Below are positions 1-11,900 of a stretch of DNA of 64,000 nucleotides, in pieces. The stretch is taken from positions 21,515,825-21,579,824 of the forward strand of contig NC_049984.1 in assembly GCF_000003815.2 (NCBI RefSeq). The letters are read 5' to 3'. Position 1 is the stretch's first letter, and the number at the start of each line of letters is the position of its first letter. A program made the translations under genes and the position numbers. This DNA is from Branchiostoma floridae. Lineage: Eukaryota; Chordata; Leptocardii; Amphioxiformes; Branchiostomatidae. A model generated the notes under the pieces. That model was not told the origin of the DNA. It saw nothing but the letters and a program-made list of their open reading frames with translations, and ran no database searches.

Positions 1-317
1 AAATGAGCTGAAATTTGACAGAGATGTGCCTTGATAATGCCCCCATATAAATTCAATAACACTTTTGGTGTACAGTACAACAAAATGCTTATTTTTGACC
101 AATTTTTGACCAAAAAAGGACACTTTTGGCTCCTGTACCTTGGTATTGCAACCGAATGAGCTGAAATTTGACACAGATGTGCCTTGATAATCCCTTCATA
201 TAAATTCAATAACACGTTTGGTGTACAGTGCAACAAAATGCTTATTTTTGCGATTTTTGGCCAATTTTTGACCAAAAAAGGACACTTTTGGCTCCTGTAC
301 CCTGGTATTACAATTAA
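1..317. repeat. 155-bp tandem repeat, two copies
   Basis: Two copies of a ~155-bp unit lie head to tail, starting near 1 and 158. Both contain the blocks TGAGCTGAAATTTGACA, ATAAATTCAATAACAC, CAACAAAATGCTTATTTTTG and CACTTTTGGCTCCTGTACC. The second copy has a small insertion around 258. A third, strongly diverged start of the unit follows at ~318 and leads into the next repeat. No coding potential is seen. Confidence 0.8.
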
Positions 318-528
318 ATGACCTGAAATTTGGTATAGATAGGCATTAGATACTTGGTAACAAGATTCAAGTAAAATTTTTGACATAAACAACTTTAAAA
401 TGATTAATTTTGGCACTTTTCTGAGGGGAAATTTGTTTTCTTTTGGCCTCCTGACGTGACCTTCCGTGACCCCGCACAGAGCCACACCTGTGCGCGTCAG
501 CCGGAGAGTTAATTGAATCAAAGACCTA

Positions 529-599
529 GCCAATCAGCGAAGAGGAGGCCAAAGGCTAATTAATATTCATAAGCGGGGCCTCATGATCCCGTATATAGC
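529..599 (+). promoter_or_regulatory. putative CCAAT/TATA promoter-like block (copy 1)
   Basis: GCCAATCAGCG at 529 is followed by TTAATATTCATAAG and then TATATAG at ~593. The CCAAT part is strictly kept in the second copy at 1153 although surrounding sequence has diverged, which hints at constraint. No transcript can be proposed from sequence alone. Confidence 0.25.
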
Positions 600-1273
600 A
601 GTGTTCCTGCCAGGGGGAGCAAAGCCCGCCTAAGGCTCTCGCATTTTAGACTATTCAGAAGGCTTTATATTGTATCAGTTCTTAGGGGCATATCTATGAT
701 AATCGCAGCAGTCACTTAACTTCTCTTCAGGAGTTTAGCGTAACACTGTTTCAGGTCAAACCGTCAAAGGCAACTAAAAACAAACTTTAACGTTACTGAG
801 TTCAACAGTACTTATAACTTGTTATCCGAAGTTGAAACGCTAGCGATGGTATTTTCGCTGCGCTGTTAGCTCCGTGCGACTGTTGTTGACGGTCTTATAA
901 CGGTATATTTTGCACCCCTGTACCCTGGTATGAGTAACATTTGGTATAGATAGGCATAATATAGTTGGTAAAATGATCCAAGTAAAATTTTTGGCATAAA
1001 GTACTGTAAAAGGCTTAATTACAGCACTTTTTTTAGGGGAAATTGGTTTTCTTTCGTTCTCCATGCCGTGACCTTTCGGACGTTCACCCCACAGAGCCGA
1101 CATCTGCACCTGCGTCTAGCCGGCAGGAAGAGTTAATTCAATTAATGGTTCAGCCAATCAGCGAAGAGGAAAGCGAAGGCTAATTAATATTCATAAGCGG
1201 GACCACACAATACGTTAACTTGAAGACTCAGGCCGTACAGACTTCTCGCCAGGATTTTTTCAAAGCGTCGGAC

Positions 1274-1366
1274 AGGGGTCCGGGGGCCGCCGAATGTCCC
1301 TGGCGGGGTCCAGGGGCAGGGCCACTGTGGGGGGGACCCAGGTGGGCGAAGCCCCCCCGGAAGCTC
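1274..1366 (+). repeat. GC-rich hairpin array
   Basis: Three successive G-rich segments with the theme GGGGTCC each run into a C-rich partner, the last one forming GGGCGAAGCCC followed by GGAAGCTC. Each could fold into a short GC stem. Copy 1 of the host repeat keeps only a remnant (GGGGGAGCAAAGCCCGCC near 615). From memory, similar arrays are dispersed repeats in several marine animals; this was not checked. Confidence 0.5.
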
Positions 1367-1659
1367 TTTCATTTTAGGCTATTGAGAAGGCTTCTTTTAT
1401 CAGTTTTTTTAGGGCCATATCTACGATAATCGTAGCAGTCACTTATTTCTCTTCAGCAGTTTGACTTTAAAATATTTCGGGTCAAAGCTTCAAAGACAAC
1501 TAAAACCTCATAAACAACAAACTTTACTTAGCTCAACAGTATACAAAAATATTGTACGGGTTGCCATCCTTAGTTGAAGCGCTTATTTATAGCGCTAGTA
1601 TCTTCGCTGCGCCGTTAGCCGCCGTGCGACTTTTGTTGACGGTCTGATATCCCTACGTC

Positions 1660-2820
1660 GCCGCCTCGCTGATATTCCCACGGACATGTTTCAAAAAAAA
1701 TACCCAGCAAAAAACGCTGTTCTGCGTCAAATTCTATTCTATAAAACTCAGTGTTACAGTCTAAATATTTTGTAGAAGCACCGCTGTAGGAAAGAAGGTC
1801 CAAGCAATGTAAAACATCACGTAGCATGAAGTTCGCTGTCAACTGGCACACAGCACATGACTGTTTGAAACTCTAAGTCTAATCAACAGCCGTGTTTGAT
1901 TGATAGCCGGCGGTCCTATGATGAATTCGGCGAAAGGTGCGTTAGTTAGAAAATCTGCGTTTAGTTTTGATACGTAATTATAAGTTAGACAGTGGCGAGA
2001 ATGATTATTTTCTCATCAATATTTCTCTTCAGAATTATTTGAACTTAATTGTACATCTAAACAATTGGCTTACCTGTGCAATGTTTATATGATTAATGAT
2101 CAGTGTACTGAAATCATGTGTAACGTATGGCTCCTAGTCAATAGATCAGCATTTTCTCTATAGTGACCACCTGTCTATAGTGGCCACATTTCCTAGTGCT
2201 GTTGTTGTTTGGCATAAACTTTGAACATTTAAATTGTTAGTAACTTTAAACTGCCAGAGTTTCAGCCCAATAAAACACTCTCAGCGCCAGGGTATGAACA
2301 GACTGACCAGACAGACGAAAATAAATCCTCGAACAAGGTTCAATCGTATCTTCCGGGTCTGGCAGGAAGTTGTTAAACTAAAATAAGAATAGGCTCGATG
2401 GTTGATTGCATACAAAGTAAAACAGTTTAACAGTTTTACAGCTTGAAGAAAACAAACGCTCCTACAGTACCTGCACCTGCTTGATAATTATTAAATCGTA
2501 TGCCCTACTTGAATAAAAAAAGTTCATTGCAATAATAAATGTACCCACATCACAAGGAGCTTATACTTTTTTAAACTTACACCTAGTTATCGTACTGAAA
2601 ATTGTTAATGACATTACATGAAGTCATTCAACAATTTTCAGTCATGATGAAAATTTTCTGAATGGAAGGTGTGATAATTGTCATTTTCTGAAAAATAGAA
2701 GCAAGCTGGTGAGATGTTGACAACTAAAACACAGCCTTCGACTATTGGTACATGAATTTTAGCATTTTATTGTTGATGCAAACCCTGAATTGTCTCAATG
2801 GATTCAAACTTGTAACTTAC
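1660..2820. other. no recognisable gene
   Basis: AT-rich sequence without coding potential that I can support. Short open frames are not accompanied by domain motifs. Confidence 0.5.
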
Positions 2821-2989
2821 CTCTTACAACTATATTGTCCTTGCAAGATAGGATTGGCTTCAGCCTTTCTGCACCCATTCCTCTAAGCTTCCGAAACTTG
2901 ACGCCTTCTGGCTATCTCTCTATGACAACATTCTTGCCCACTTTTGAGTATAGTAGGGAAAGGGTGTTTTGGCTCCTGATGCTTTGGCT
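2821..2989 (-). pseudogene. candidate minus-strand exon with one in-frame stop
   Basis: On the minus strand the segment is bounded by a polypyrimidine tract plus CAG (plus 2990-3000) and a GAG|GTAAGT donor (plus 2815-2823). Read in phase 0 it encodes a basic peptide with the stretch LLYSKVGKNVVIER, then a TAG, then PEGVKFRKLRGMGAERLKP. I do not recognise the family. The stop suggests a decayed exon. It lies 3' of the minus-strand exons at 3809-4031 and could belong to the same gene. Confidence 0.35.
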
Positions 2990-3204
2990 CTGAAAAAAAG
3001 GCAATCGCAGTGAAATGGATAACCTTGGACTGCCACACACTCAATACCGATAATAAAAAAAATGAAAGAGAAAAGTCACTAAATATTCACCTTGAAGACA
3101 CAGCCAGTCGGTTACCTTTGAGTGTAATGAGGCTGTGCGAAAGTTGGATTGCGGGGAGCTAAAGGGGAGCTCTACCTTAGAAGCAAGCATACTTCTTGTG
3201 TGTA

Positions 3205-3210
3205 TTGTAT

Positions 3211-3244
<34 letters not shown>

Positions 3245-3262
3245 GTGTATGTATATATATAA
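3205..3262. repeat. AT/GT dinucleotide microsatellite
   Basis: Runs of TATATA with interspersed TATG; simple repeat. Confidence 0.9.
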
Positions 3263-3808
3263 GTCTATGAAAATTAAATGAACTAAACTTGTAACATTTC
3301 CTTATATGTTTATAATCTAGTGCGTAGATCATTTTTCTGGGGGCTGACTGTTTTGAAAACTTAAATATAGTTTTGCCGGGGATCAAAGTCATTTTGTGAC
3401 CCATTGCAAGTGGAAAATGAAGTTGCTAAGGCATACTATGGTTAAGTTCACAATGGTGATGAATGATGATGATGATGGAGTTGACAAGAGAAATGCACTA
3501 ATTACGCTACTTCTGTGTCAACAGCCCCCGGAAGATGGACATTCCCCACAAAACAGTCTCTGTAGTCATCCTGAAAAATGATGTGCATTCCGTTGGTGGA
3601 AATAATAGAAATGGATCTCAAATCACCAACTCACTCACTGTACCTGTAGAGAGCTAATATTTCACTGATCATGACGGGACACGGGCAAAGTAAACAGTAT
3701 ATACAGGTTCATAATACCAAAGAGTGCCAATTATTCTTTTCTACATTTATAGACTCAGTGAACTATGATTCTATGAACGTAAAGTTGAAACATCCCTAGT
3801 CTCCTTAC

Positions 3809-4031
3809 CTGGTAGTGCTTGACAATATTGTCCAGACGGGACCGCAGCAGGTCTGGGTCACCATCGCAGGTCTTCATGGACCAGTAGAAGTGAGTCTTTA
3901 TACCTGCACCTGCAATATAACTTTAAATCAGTTGAAATATGCATGATAGAGCAATCATGATCATGATAGAACGTGTTATCCACAAACCTGTGTCAGACAG
4001 CTCAGGATGCCAGGTGATTGTGTGGTTTCCC
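3809..4031 (-). pseudogene. two spliced minus-strand exons, TE-associated protein fragment
   Basis: Exon 1 (3988-4031) has a CCCCAG acceptor and a CAG|GTTTGT donor; exon 2 (3809-3903) has a GTGCAG acceptor and a CAG|GTAAGG donor. Joined, the phases agree (1 nt + 2 nt make a glycine codon). The product contains ITWHPELSDTG, then KTHFYWSMKTCDGDPDLL and LDNIVKHYQ. I recognise this pattern (WHP-x-LSD, HFYW-x-M-K-x-C-x-GDP, NIxxHY) from proteins encoded in large invertebrate and fish transposons; the family name is not certain. No stop interrupts these two exons, but flanking exons were not found apart from the damaged candidate at 2821-2989. Confidence 0.5.
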
Positions 4032-4034
4032 CTG

Positions 4035-5330
4035 GGGACAAAGGACAATAGAATACGTAACAACACTGAGAAATTGCAAACAAGAAGTAAGGAATACCAT
4101 GCCATGTGTCATTGCCATTGTGTATTGGCGTTTATTCACGATTTTCTTCACCTAGCCGTTGCTTTGGATAGCTTGTTACTTGCTAATGTAAGTTGCGTTG
4201 ACAGCTTCAACGCGGTACCTTGGCCATCTGGAAGGATGATGTAAGCTTTTATATTACACTAGAAAGGCCGACATTTGCTTAAGAGCAAATACAGCATATT
4301 TCAGCCATACCCCTTCCCACGCAACATTGGACTGTTCCAAATCACCCCTGCGCAAAAATGGAACATCCTCTTAACAGTACATTATCCCCCAAAGTGGACT
4401 GGTATTGTGAATTGACTCCAGGTAAAAACAGAGCTTGCTTCTTTGAAATGGTAACATGGTCACATGCATTTCTTTAGGCCATACCAATTTAATTCATTGG
4501 TTCACGGATTCGCTCGCTCCTATTTTTTTGGAAAATAAAATAAAAATTACCACTTAGCAAATTTTTACCATTAATGAAACCATTCACCAACTTTCTGGTG
4601 TAGCAAATTGGCCTTTATATCATAAGCTCCTTAAAATGTGGGTATTATAATTGCAGATATATTTTTCATTCATGACGAATGGGACAAACATAAAAACTGA
4701 CACTACTTTTGTAATTTTCAACAAACAGGTGCTGTTACTGTACAGTAATAGTGTTTTTGTCCTTTTTTTCCAGCTGAAAACGTTTTGTTCTTTATGTTTT
4801 GGATTAGCCCTTATCTTTACCCGAACCATTGTACAATTTTCATTTTTATTTTTTTTTCGCCCTGTCGCTCCATAATTTTTATGAAAAAATCCATGAACCA
4901 AGAAATTAAATTGTTGTGGCCTTAGTAGAGTTTGGACCAATCACAGGATGCTTATTTCTTTGGCTTCTTTTATTTTGTAAACCCACTTCATTTATTTGCT
5001 GCAAAAATTCAACTAGATGGATGTTGCCTTATTGTTCTGTTTCTTATGATCAGACTGTAGAGTCTATTTACATTTTATAATCAAGATATACCAATGGCAA
5101 CAGTAAGATTTTATTTTCAGTCCAAGAGGCTCAGCCTGGCCGCAGCAAAGACTCTGATGGACCCATTGGTAATTAGACATTATGTATTAAAAAGCCCAAA
5201 ATGGCCTAAGTTAGAAAATTGTATGAAATATCACAAGAACGAACGATCACAAGAATAGGGCATATACAAAAGGTTTCATAATACAGAAGTTAAACGGCAA
5301 TACTTCTAAATAGTTGATGACACATATTGC
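4035..5330. other. no recognisable gene
   Basis: AT-rich sequence with short open frames only. A T-rich run near 4840-4860 and several homopolymers are present. Nothing could be assigned. Confidence 0.5.
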
Positions 5331-5334
5331 CAAT

Positions 5335-5712
5335 TTAATGTAGAAGAAGCAACACCGGGTCCCAGTTCTGTGGTAGAAGCGACACCGGGTCCCAGTTCTG
5401 TGGTAGAAGCGACACCGGGTCCCAGTTCTGTGGCAGAAGCGACACCGGGTCCCAGTTCTGTGGTAGAAGCGACACCGGGTCCCAGTTCTGTGGCAGAAGC
5501 GACACCGGGTCCCAGTTCTGTGGCAGAAGCGACACCGGGTCGCAGTTCTGTGGCAGAAGCGACACCGGGTCGCAGTTCTGTGGCAGAAGCGACACCGGGT
5601 CCCAGTTCTGTGGCAGAAGCGACACCGGGTCCCAGTTCTGTGGCGGAAGCGACACCGGGTCCCAGTTCTGTGGTAGAAGCGACACCGGGTCCCAGTTCTG
5701 TGGTGGAAACGA
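5335..5712 (+). repeat. 30-bp minisatellite encoding a decapeptide
   Basis: About 12.5 copies of a 30-bp unit (GACACCGGGTCCCAGTTCTG plus TGGYAGAAGC). In the plus frame that opens after a TAA near 5308 it encodes the repeat VEATPGPSSV; variants are V/A at position 1 and P/R at position 7. Because the unit is a multiple of three and lacks stops in several frames, long open frames exist on both strands (5306-5785 and 5335-5715 on minus). The plus frame runs on to 6044 but the part after 5712 shows no domain. It could be a low-complexity linker of a TE protein; whether it is translated is unknown. Confidence 0.85.
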
Positions 5713-6254
5713 CACCAGATAGTTGGTTAATCTGGATAATCACCACTTTTAGGATAATATTGACCGTTAATACTCCACTAATCAAATATAAGCATGTGCT
5801 ACTGAGGGTACACTTTAGTAGCTACTTTATTAATGGACTTAACCTTTACTCACTGCCAAGTATTCTATCGTGCAGAGGTCCGTGGACAGGCCATTCACTA
5901 TGGCTGGGGAAAAACGCAACAGCAGAACAGTTATATTCACACAAGACGGATATTTATGTTCATGAGAAGTGCAGGTGTTCTGCTGTGTTAATAGAAGTTA
6001 TTTTGCAAAATGGAATTTGCTGGTTCCATTGGCAAATACATTAATTGATGTTGACACTGTAACTTATCCAATTGTAAGAGAAGCACTCAGTTCACCGATG
6101 ATGCGTCAACAGGTGTTTGAGATATCTCACACCAGTACGTATCTAGCCATACCTATCTCCCTCTTGAGAAGAAAGTGTGTGCTGATGAATGTGAATCTAT
6201 CTGTGCAGCCTTCTCCAGACGAGTTTTTCAAAGGTGTTGAGTATAATATTCCAA

Positions 6255-6800
6255 CTTGTTGGCATTCTAAGTAACTACGGTACCATCATGGACACAATGC
6301 ACGAAGTAAACGTCACGACGAGAGATGAGTATGGTCTGAAAGCGGTCGGTATTCTCACGGCACTGGAGAAGTTTGATACCTTGTTTGCTGTACGTTTCGG
6401 CCATCGCCTTTTTTCTGCAGCGGAGGAAGCATCCAAAACGTTGCAGAAGAAGGACCTAAGTGTTCAAGAGGCCGTTTCTTCTGTCAATGCCCTGATAAAA
6501 CACTACGGTAGGCTGCGGACAGATGAAGCCTTCAACACTTTCTACAGTGCAACGGAGGAGACGGCTAGAGGGCTGGACATCGGCGAGCCAGCCTTACCAC
6601 GCTACCGGCGACAGCCCAGACGGCTAGACGAAGGACACACCGGCATGCGACCCCCAAGGTGATTTTCCAGGCGTGCGATCTGCTGATTGGAGAGCTGTCA
6701 CGTGCATGTTACAATAAGGATAACTTGTGCATATTCACAGCACCTAAAGAAGACAAGGAAGACCGGGACCAAAGCGCAAGAAACCACATTAGGGGGTGGG
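6255..6800 (+). pseudogene. hAT transposase fragment (ZMYM/DUF4371-type, C-terminal part)
   Basis: The frame to 6662 contains NYGTIMDTM, TTRDEYGLKA, ILTALEKFDTLF, VRFGHRLFSAAEE, TDEAFNTFY and LPRYRRQPRRLD in the order found in hAT transposases that start with a TTF-type zinc finger (ZMYM-like). Homology starts abruptly near 6260. After the stop at 6660 a different frame still reads QACDLLIGELSRACY, which is the next conserved block, so a frameshift lies near 6660. The N-terminal zinc finger and catalytic region are missing. A separate N-terminal piece of the same superfamily lies at 15558-16470, but the two are too far apart to be treated as one gene. Confidence 0.7.
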
Positions 6801-7670
6801 ACCAAACAATGAGGCAGAACTAGATAGGACTCTTTAATCTGAGGGATGCACTGTTTGAGGAAAATCCACTGTTTCTATTTATTGGACCTTGTGCCACAAT
6901 GTCAGACAACATAACCAATCATCTGACAGCGACCCAGTGTCATGGCTCGGTTAAGTAGTTCTCGCATTACTTTTGCAGTATGCTTAGAATGTCATCCATA
7001 TAAATTACTTGCTGTGACATAGCCTTCAAGTGTGGGAAATTTCTTAGTCCTTTACAAAATATAAGCATCTTTTCCAGCAAATAGTCAATACGAAACCAGA
7101 ACTGATATGGAACAAATGGGGGAAAGTAACTTGATAGTCTTTACATAGTACATTTCCAAATGCACAAGGATATAGATGCACCCTCCATCTGTGGAAAAAT
7201 ATCAAGAACAAATGCCGCCGACTCAATATACCAAACCCCCTTGTCATTTAAAAAACCTTTGTCTAAACACTGAACATTTTGAAAATGACTGTGCCTTACT
7301 GGATGAAAACTGGTCATAGACGGTAACAATAATCATCTATATACAGAATACGCCTGTGAGTCTCTCTATGCAAAGATCAAACGATGGGAGTCATTTAAAG
7401 GCTCTCGCAGGTGACAAGCCGCATCCAACGAGCTCTGGCGGCCGTCAGAGGGTAGTTGTCTATTTCAACAGGATGAAAGCTTGCCATAAGACGCATGGAG
7501 GGAGAACTAGAACGTGAAAGAGGAATACTGTATAGGAAATAGGGTAAGGTACCTGCAGACGTGAATGACTGAACTATTTTAGGGATACAGCTTGTGTGAC
7601 GTGTATTTGCAACTTTTGGTGATACAACCAGACGGGAATCCCTTGTCTGTAGTCCTCTCCACTGCAGGCA
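6800..7670. other. no recognisable gene
   Basis: Short open frames on both strands without domain motifs or paired splice sites that I could support. Confidence 0.5.
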
Positions 7671-7683
7671 AAGAGGACTACGA

Positions 7684-7783
7684 TGAGCAGCAGAGGGTCG
7701 GCTTTCCAAGAGATGGATGCCATACAGGAGAATGGAGTTAACATTAAAATTGGAGGCGTGGAGAAGCATGTACAGATCAAGTG
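7684..7783 (+). CDS. candidate TE exon
   Basis: The frame starting ATGAGCAGC encodes MSSRGSAFQEMDAIQENGVN followed by a short stretch with IGGVEKHVQIKW and then TGGTATGT, a possible donor. The pattern (helix, NGVxI, short V-x-V strand) resembles the segment of transposon proteins that precedes a DLPAKA-type motif, but that motif is not present here. Low certainty on family. Confidence 0.3.
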
Positions 7784-7847
7784 GTATGTCAGCTCTCTCA
7801 ATTTTAGCCTGCATGTTTTATATTTTCGGTGCCTCGTTTAAAACGGC

Positions 7848-8181
7848 ATGGCAGAAGGCCAGGGGAAGGTGTGGAGCACAGCTGAGACGCGCTGTCTGAT
7901 CAGTCTCTGGTCTCAGGAGAAGATTCCGGAGCGTTTGGAGCCTTTTAGAAATAAGGACGGCGTGGTCGATGGCATGGCGACCGAGGGCTACATTCGCACG
8001 GCGAAGCAAGTGCGGGCCAAGTTTAAGGCCTTGAAGTATAAGTACAGAAAGGCCAAGGATGCAAACAGGAGAAGCGGCAGTGGACGTGTAACCTGTCCGT
8101 TCTATGAGGAGTTGGACCAGCTGCTGGGCGATCGCGCTGCCACAGAGCGCAACATCTCGATGGAGAGTAGGGTCGCCTCAG
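7848..8181 (+). CDS. Myb/SANT-like (trihelix) DNA-binding domain exon
   Basis: From ATG 7848 the frame encodes [13 protein letters not shown], then [30 protein letters not shown] and [11 protein letters not shown]. This is the tryptophan-rich three-helix layout of Myb/SANT-like (MSANTD or trihelix) domains, which bind DNA and occur both in host genes and in transposon accessory proteins. The domain fills residues ~8-105. A CTCAG|GTATTT donor at 8181 would end the exon; without splicing the frame runs to 8342 with low-complexity sequence. It lies between other TE-type fragments, so a transposon origin is likely. No later exon was identified with certainty. Confidence 0.6.
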
Positions 8182-8495
8182 GTATTTGCACTATTTATAA
8201 ACAACTTGTTACTATTATTAATATTACACTGAATTCAGGTTTCCTGACCAAGGTTGACCCTGGAGATGTTATCCTGGTACATAACATGACGATAACAAGT
8301 GACCTTTTGCGAAAACAGGGACGGATGTGCCCTAATCCCTAACATTCCTTCCCATTGGTTCAACTACGAGTTCAACTGGACCCTGCGTAACTACAAACAA
8401 ACGTGGAAAGGTCTAAGGGTGCGTAAACTATTGCAAAGCCAATGTAACAAAGCGATCTCTAATCTGTTGCATACATACTCAAAACTTCATGCCTG

Positions 8496-8765
8496 TTGCA
8501 AAAGCATACCGATATATTTTTCAGAGAGGATAGTTCTTTGCATGTGAGTCTAAAGACCTCTGCAAAAGGGCTCCGACGGAAGATCAACAGATGGAGGCTG
8601 AATGAAGTCTATGCACAATACCTTGCAAAGTTTCAGTACTGGGGTAGTAATCCACAGGATCTTTTCCATGGAGAGGATGAACTGTTTGCTGAACTGAAAG
8701 ACATCAAAACAATGAACTTGAATCTTTCGTCCAACTACCAATATGTGAACAGACACATACCTCAG
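8496..8765 (+). CDS. candidate TE exon of unknown family
   Basis: An open frame encodes SLKTSAKGLRRKINRWRL, YLAKFQYWGSNPQDLFHG and DELFAELKDIKTMNLN and ends at ATACCTCAG|GTGACA, a plausible donor. It is unrecognised. Its 3' end and donor were copied in a 72-bp tandem duplication (8735-8878). It lies just upstream of the LINE; coding sequence resumes just beyond the LINE at 13087, so the two could be parts of one interrupted gene (inference). Confidence 0.35.
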
Positions 8766-8878
8766 GTGACAATCTTTCATCTTCCTAACATTATTAAGTA
8801 ATAGTACTACCAATATGTGAACAGACACATACCTCAGGTGACAATGTTTCATCTTCCTAACATTATTAAGTAATAGTA
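8735..8878. repeat. 72-bp tandem duplication including an exon end
   Basis: Two copies beginning CTACCAATATGTGAACAGAC at 8735 and 8807 differ at one base (CTTTC versus GTTTC). The unit carries the candidate exon end and the GTGACA donor, so the splice site is present twice. Confidence 0.9.
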
Positions 8879-8974
8879 CCCATTGATTTATATCATGCAC
8901 ATATGTTGTGGTCTTATACCACTTCAGTAGTCTAGTCTTGTATCTATTCACTCTACATACATATGTAACCATGC

Positions 8975-11900
8975 TTGCATTGTTGTATACCTCGACGTCA
9001 CTGGTTCATCCGCTCTCCTCCTATTCAGTGGCGCACATTCGGTTCTTATCTCAGAATGCCAATCCAAAAGGTCGCGCTGAAATTCGGCTCCTGGAATATT
9101 CAGGGCGGCCTGAAGCGTAAGAGCCAAGATGAAGATTTTATTTCTTATTTCGATGATTTTGATTTTGTAGCTATGCAAGAAACCTGGCTCAAGCCAGGGG
9201 ACCACCTTAGATTAGAATCGTTTAGTTACTGTAGTAGTATTAGAAATGTCAAAAAGTCCTCTAGATGTAGAAGAAGTTCTGGCGGAGTACTTCTCATGTT
9301 TCGCAACAAATTTTCAAAAGGTGTAACAAAGCTCCCCACGAGACATCCCGATTTCCTTTGGTGTAAACTAGACAAAATTTTCTTTGGCCTTGAACAGGAT
9401 TTGTTTGTAGGATGTATTTACCTATCTCCGGAAAACTCAACATCTGTAGACACAAGAAATAACACACTATTTGATATTCTGCAAGAAGATATCTGCAAAT
9501 TTTCCAGCCAAGGCAGCATATTAGTGCTAGGAGACTTAAATGCAAGAACGTCATCTCTACAGGAAACATTTATAGATGATGACTGTTTAAATCAAGAATT
9601 TTTAGATACTAAAGACATACGATACAGATCGAACTGTGACAAAGGGACCAACAGATATGGCACTCAACTTGTGGAAACTTGTTCAGCATCCAACCTTGTC
9701 ATTCTAAACGGCCGTACACCCGGAGATTTTAATGGAAAATTGACATGCCACAAATATAACGGGTCAAGTCTAGTAGATTACTGTATTGTCAACTACGATT
9801 TCATGCCAAAAGTTCAATATCTGAAAATAAGTGATATTTCTGTATTCTCTGACCATTGCCTATTAACTTGTTCGATATCCACCAATTATTCACCTTACGT
9901 CCAACAAATGAAACCTTCAACTCACCCGCTGCCCACAAAATACATCTGGGATGATGACTCGAAAGATAAATTCACAGAAGCACTCCAAGCACCACTGGTA
10001 CTAAACGACTTACAAAACTTCTTGGATAAGTCCTTTGATAATGTGGACAATGCTGCCAATGAATTTGCAGCGATAATTAGTCGTGTAGCAGACAAATCTC
10101 TGGAAAAAATCGTCCACAATAATCGTAAGAAAAAGAAAAAGAAAAAGGCTAGCAAACCATGGTTCACCTCCTCATGCGCTTCTCTTAGACGTAAAGTTAA
10201 CCAATTGGCCACTCTCCTATCCAAATACCCATGGAAACTTGACATTCGACATTCTTATTTTTCTAACCTCAAATTATACAAAAAGAAAATTAAGACAGAA
10301 AAAAGGCACTTTAAAGAAAAACAATGGCAAAATCTTAGCAAACTTAGTAAAGTAGATCCCAAAAAATTTTGGCGGGAAATGAAATTACAAAGACAGGAAT
10401 GTAGCAATAGAGAGGAAGTAGATAATGCCATTAGCCCCAAAGATTGGAGAAATCACTTTGAAAACCTCAATAACTTAGCGGGAAGTAGTCAGTCAGATAT
10501 TAAATTCCACCAATACATAGCCCAAGAGAGACCTGATATCTGTCAGACAACGAACAATCAGATCACAACAGAAGAGCACACAGACAGCATAATTAGTAGC
10601 CTTGAAAAGTTAACACCAAACCCATTAGATCTCGAAATTACAGACGGCGAAATACTAGAGAGTTTACGAAATCTTAAAGGCAACAAAGCTTGTGGTTCAG
10701 ACTCAATCATAAATGAAATGTTAAAATATGGAGATACCAAACTCATATTACCCTTGAAAAAACTCTTTAACACTGTTCTTCATTCCGGCAATTTTCCACA
10801 TCAATGGAGTCGAAGCATCTTGGTTCCAATTCATAAAGGCGGTACTTCATCCAACCCGTCTAATTATAGAGGAATAGCCATATCAAGTTGTGTCGGTAAA
10901 TTATTCACATTTATATTAAGCAGACGTTTTCAACGCTTCCTAGAGAATGACAACTTACTATCCCCTTTTCAGTCTGGCTTTCGTAAAAACTTCCGCACCA
11001 GTGACAACATATTTGTACTCAAAACACTAATTGACAAACAGACATCTGAACCCGGGGGTAAATTGTACGCCTGCTTTGTTGACTTCAAGAAAGCGTTTGA
11101 TTCTGTTTGGAGGAATGGGCTATTTTATAAAATCTTATCTTCTGGTATAGGGGGGAATTTCTTTAAAATCATCCAATCCATGTATTCTAACGTAGAATAC
11201 TGCGTCAAAACGCCAAATGGACTCTCAGATTTCTTTCAGTCGACACGTGGTGTGCGCCAAGGATGTAATTTAAGTCCGCTCTTGTTCAACCTTTATATAA
11301 ACGATCTCCCAGCAACTTTAATGTCACCTTTATGTGATCCCGTCGTCCTAAAAGACACCCCCATAAGTAGTCTTTTATGGGCAGACGACCTTGTACTGTT
11401 GTCAAAATCAGAAACAGGCCTCAAAGAATGTCTCAAAAGATTAGATGACTTTTGCTCTCTTTGGAAACTATCAATCAACAGAGATAAGACTAAAATCATG
11501 ATTTTCTCAAAACAAGGCAGGACAAGTAAGCAACAGCAATCAACTTTCCGAACACAAGGGCACACAATAGACATCACTAAATTCTATACTTACTTAGGCA
11601 TAGATATCACCCCATCAGGGTCATTCTCACGGGCTACTAAACAGCTGCGACTAAAAGCTCTCAGGGCTTCCTTTAAACTCAAATCCTTACTAGCATCAAA
11701 CCATAACCCATCAATTTCCCTTGCCCTTGATCTGTTCCATAGTTTAGTCAAACCTATATTACTTTACTGTGCTGAGGTACTAGGGACAAACATCCAATGT
11801 AGAGACTTGATCTTTAACGGAGTACAGGAATATCCTGCTGAAAATATAAGGGAAGGAATTTATAACATCCTTTCTCCGATATTAGGTTCAAATATACAAC

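Larger units (their letters stand above)
291..1655. repeat. ~0.7-kb promoter-like unit, tandemly duplicated
   Basis: Copy 1 (~291-903) and copy 2 (~911-1655) are diverged direct repeats. Shared blocks include TTTGGTATAGATAGGCAT, GCCAATCAGCGAAGAGGA (529 and 1153), GGCTAATTAATATTCATAAG, a CATATCTAYGATAATCG block and the 3' end GTGCGACT...GTTGACGGTCT. A CCAAT box, an AT-rich block and, in copy 1, TATATAG at ~593 are spaced like a Pol II promoter, but no downstream gene could be assigned. It may be a multicopy regulatory region or a non-autonomous repeat. Copy 2 carries an extra GC-rich segment, listed separately. Confidence 0.7.

Noticed and set aside
1220-1429. 69-aa frame over the GC hairpin array
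   Set aside because: Glycine/proline/arginine composition simply follows from the GC-rich hairpins; no homologous frame in copy 1.
5306-5785. Long minus-strand open frames across the 30-bp repeat
   Set aside because: They are repeat shadows: the period is a multiple of three and lacks stops in several frames. Only the plus frame was kept as a coding hypothesis.
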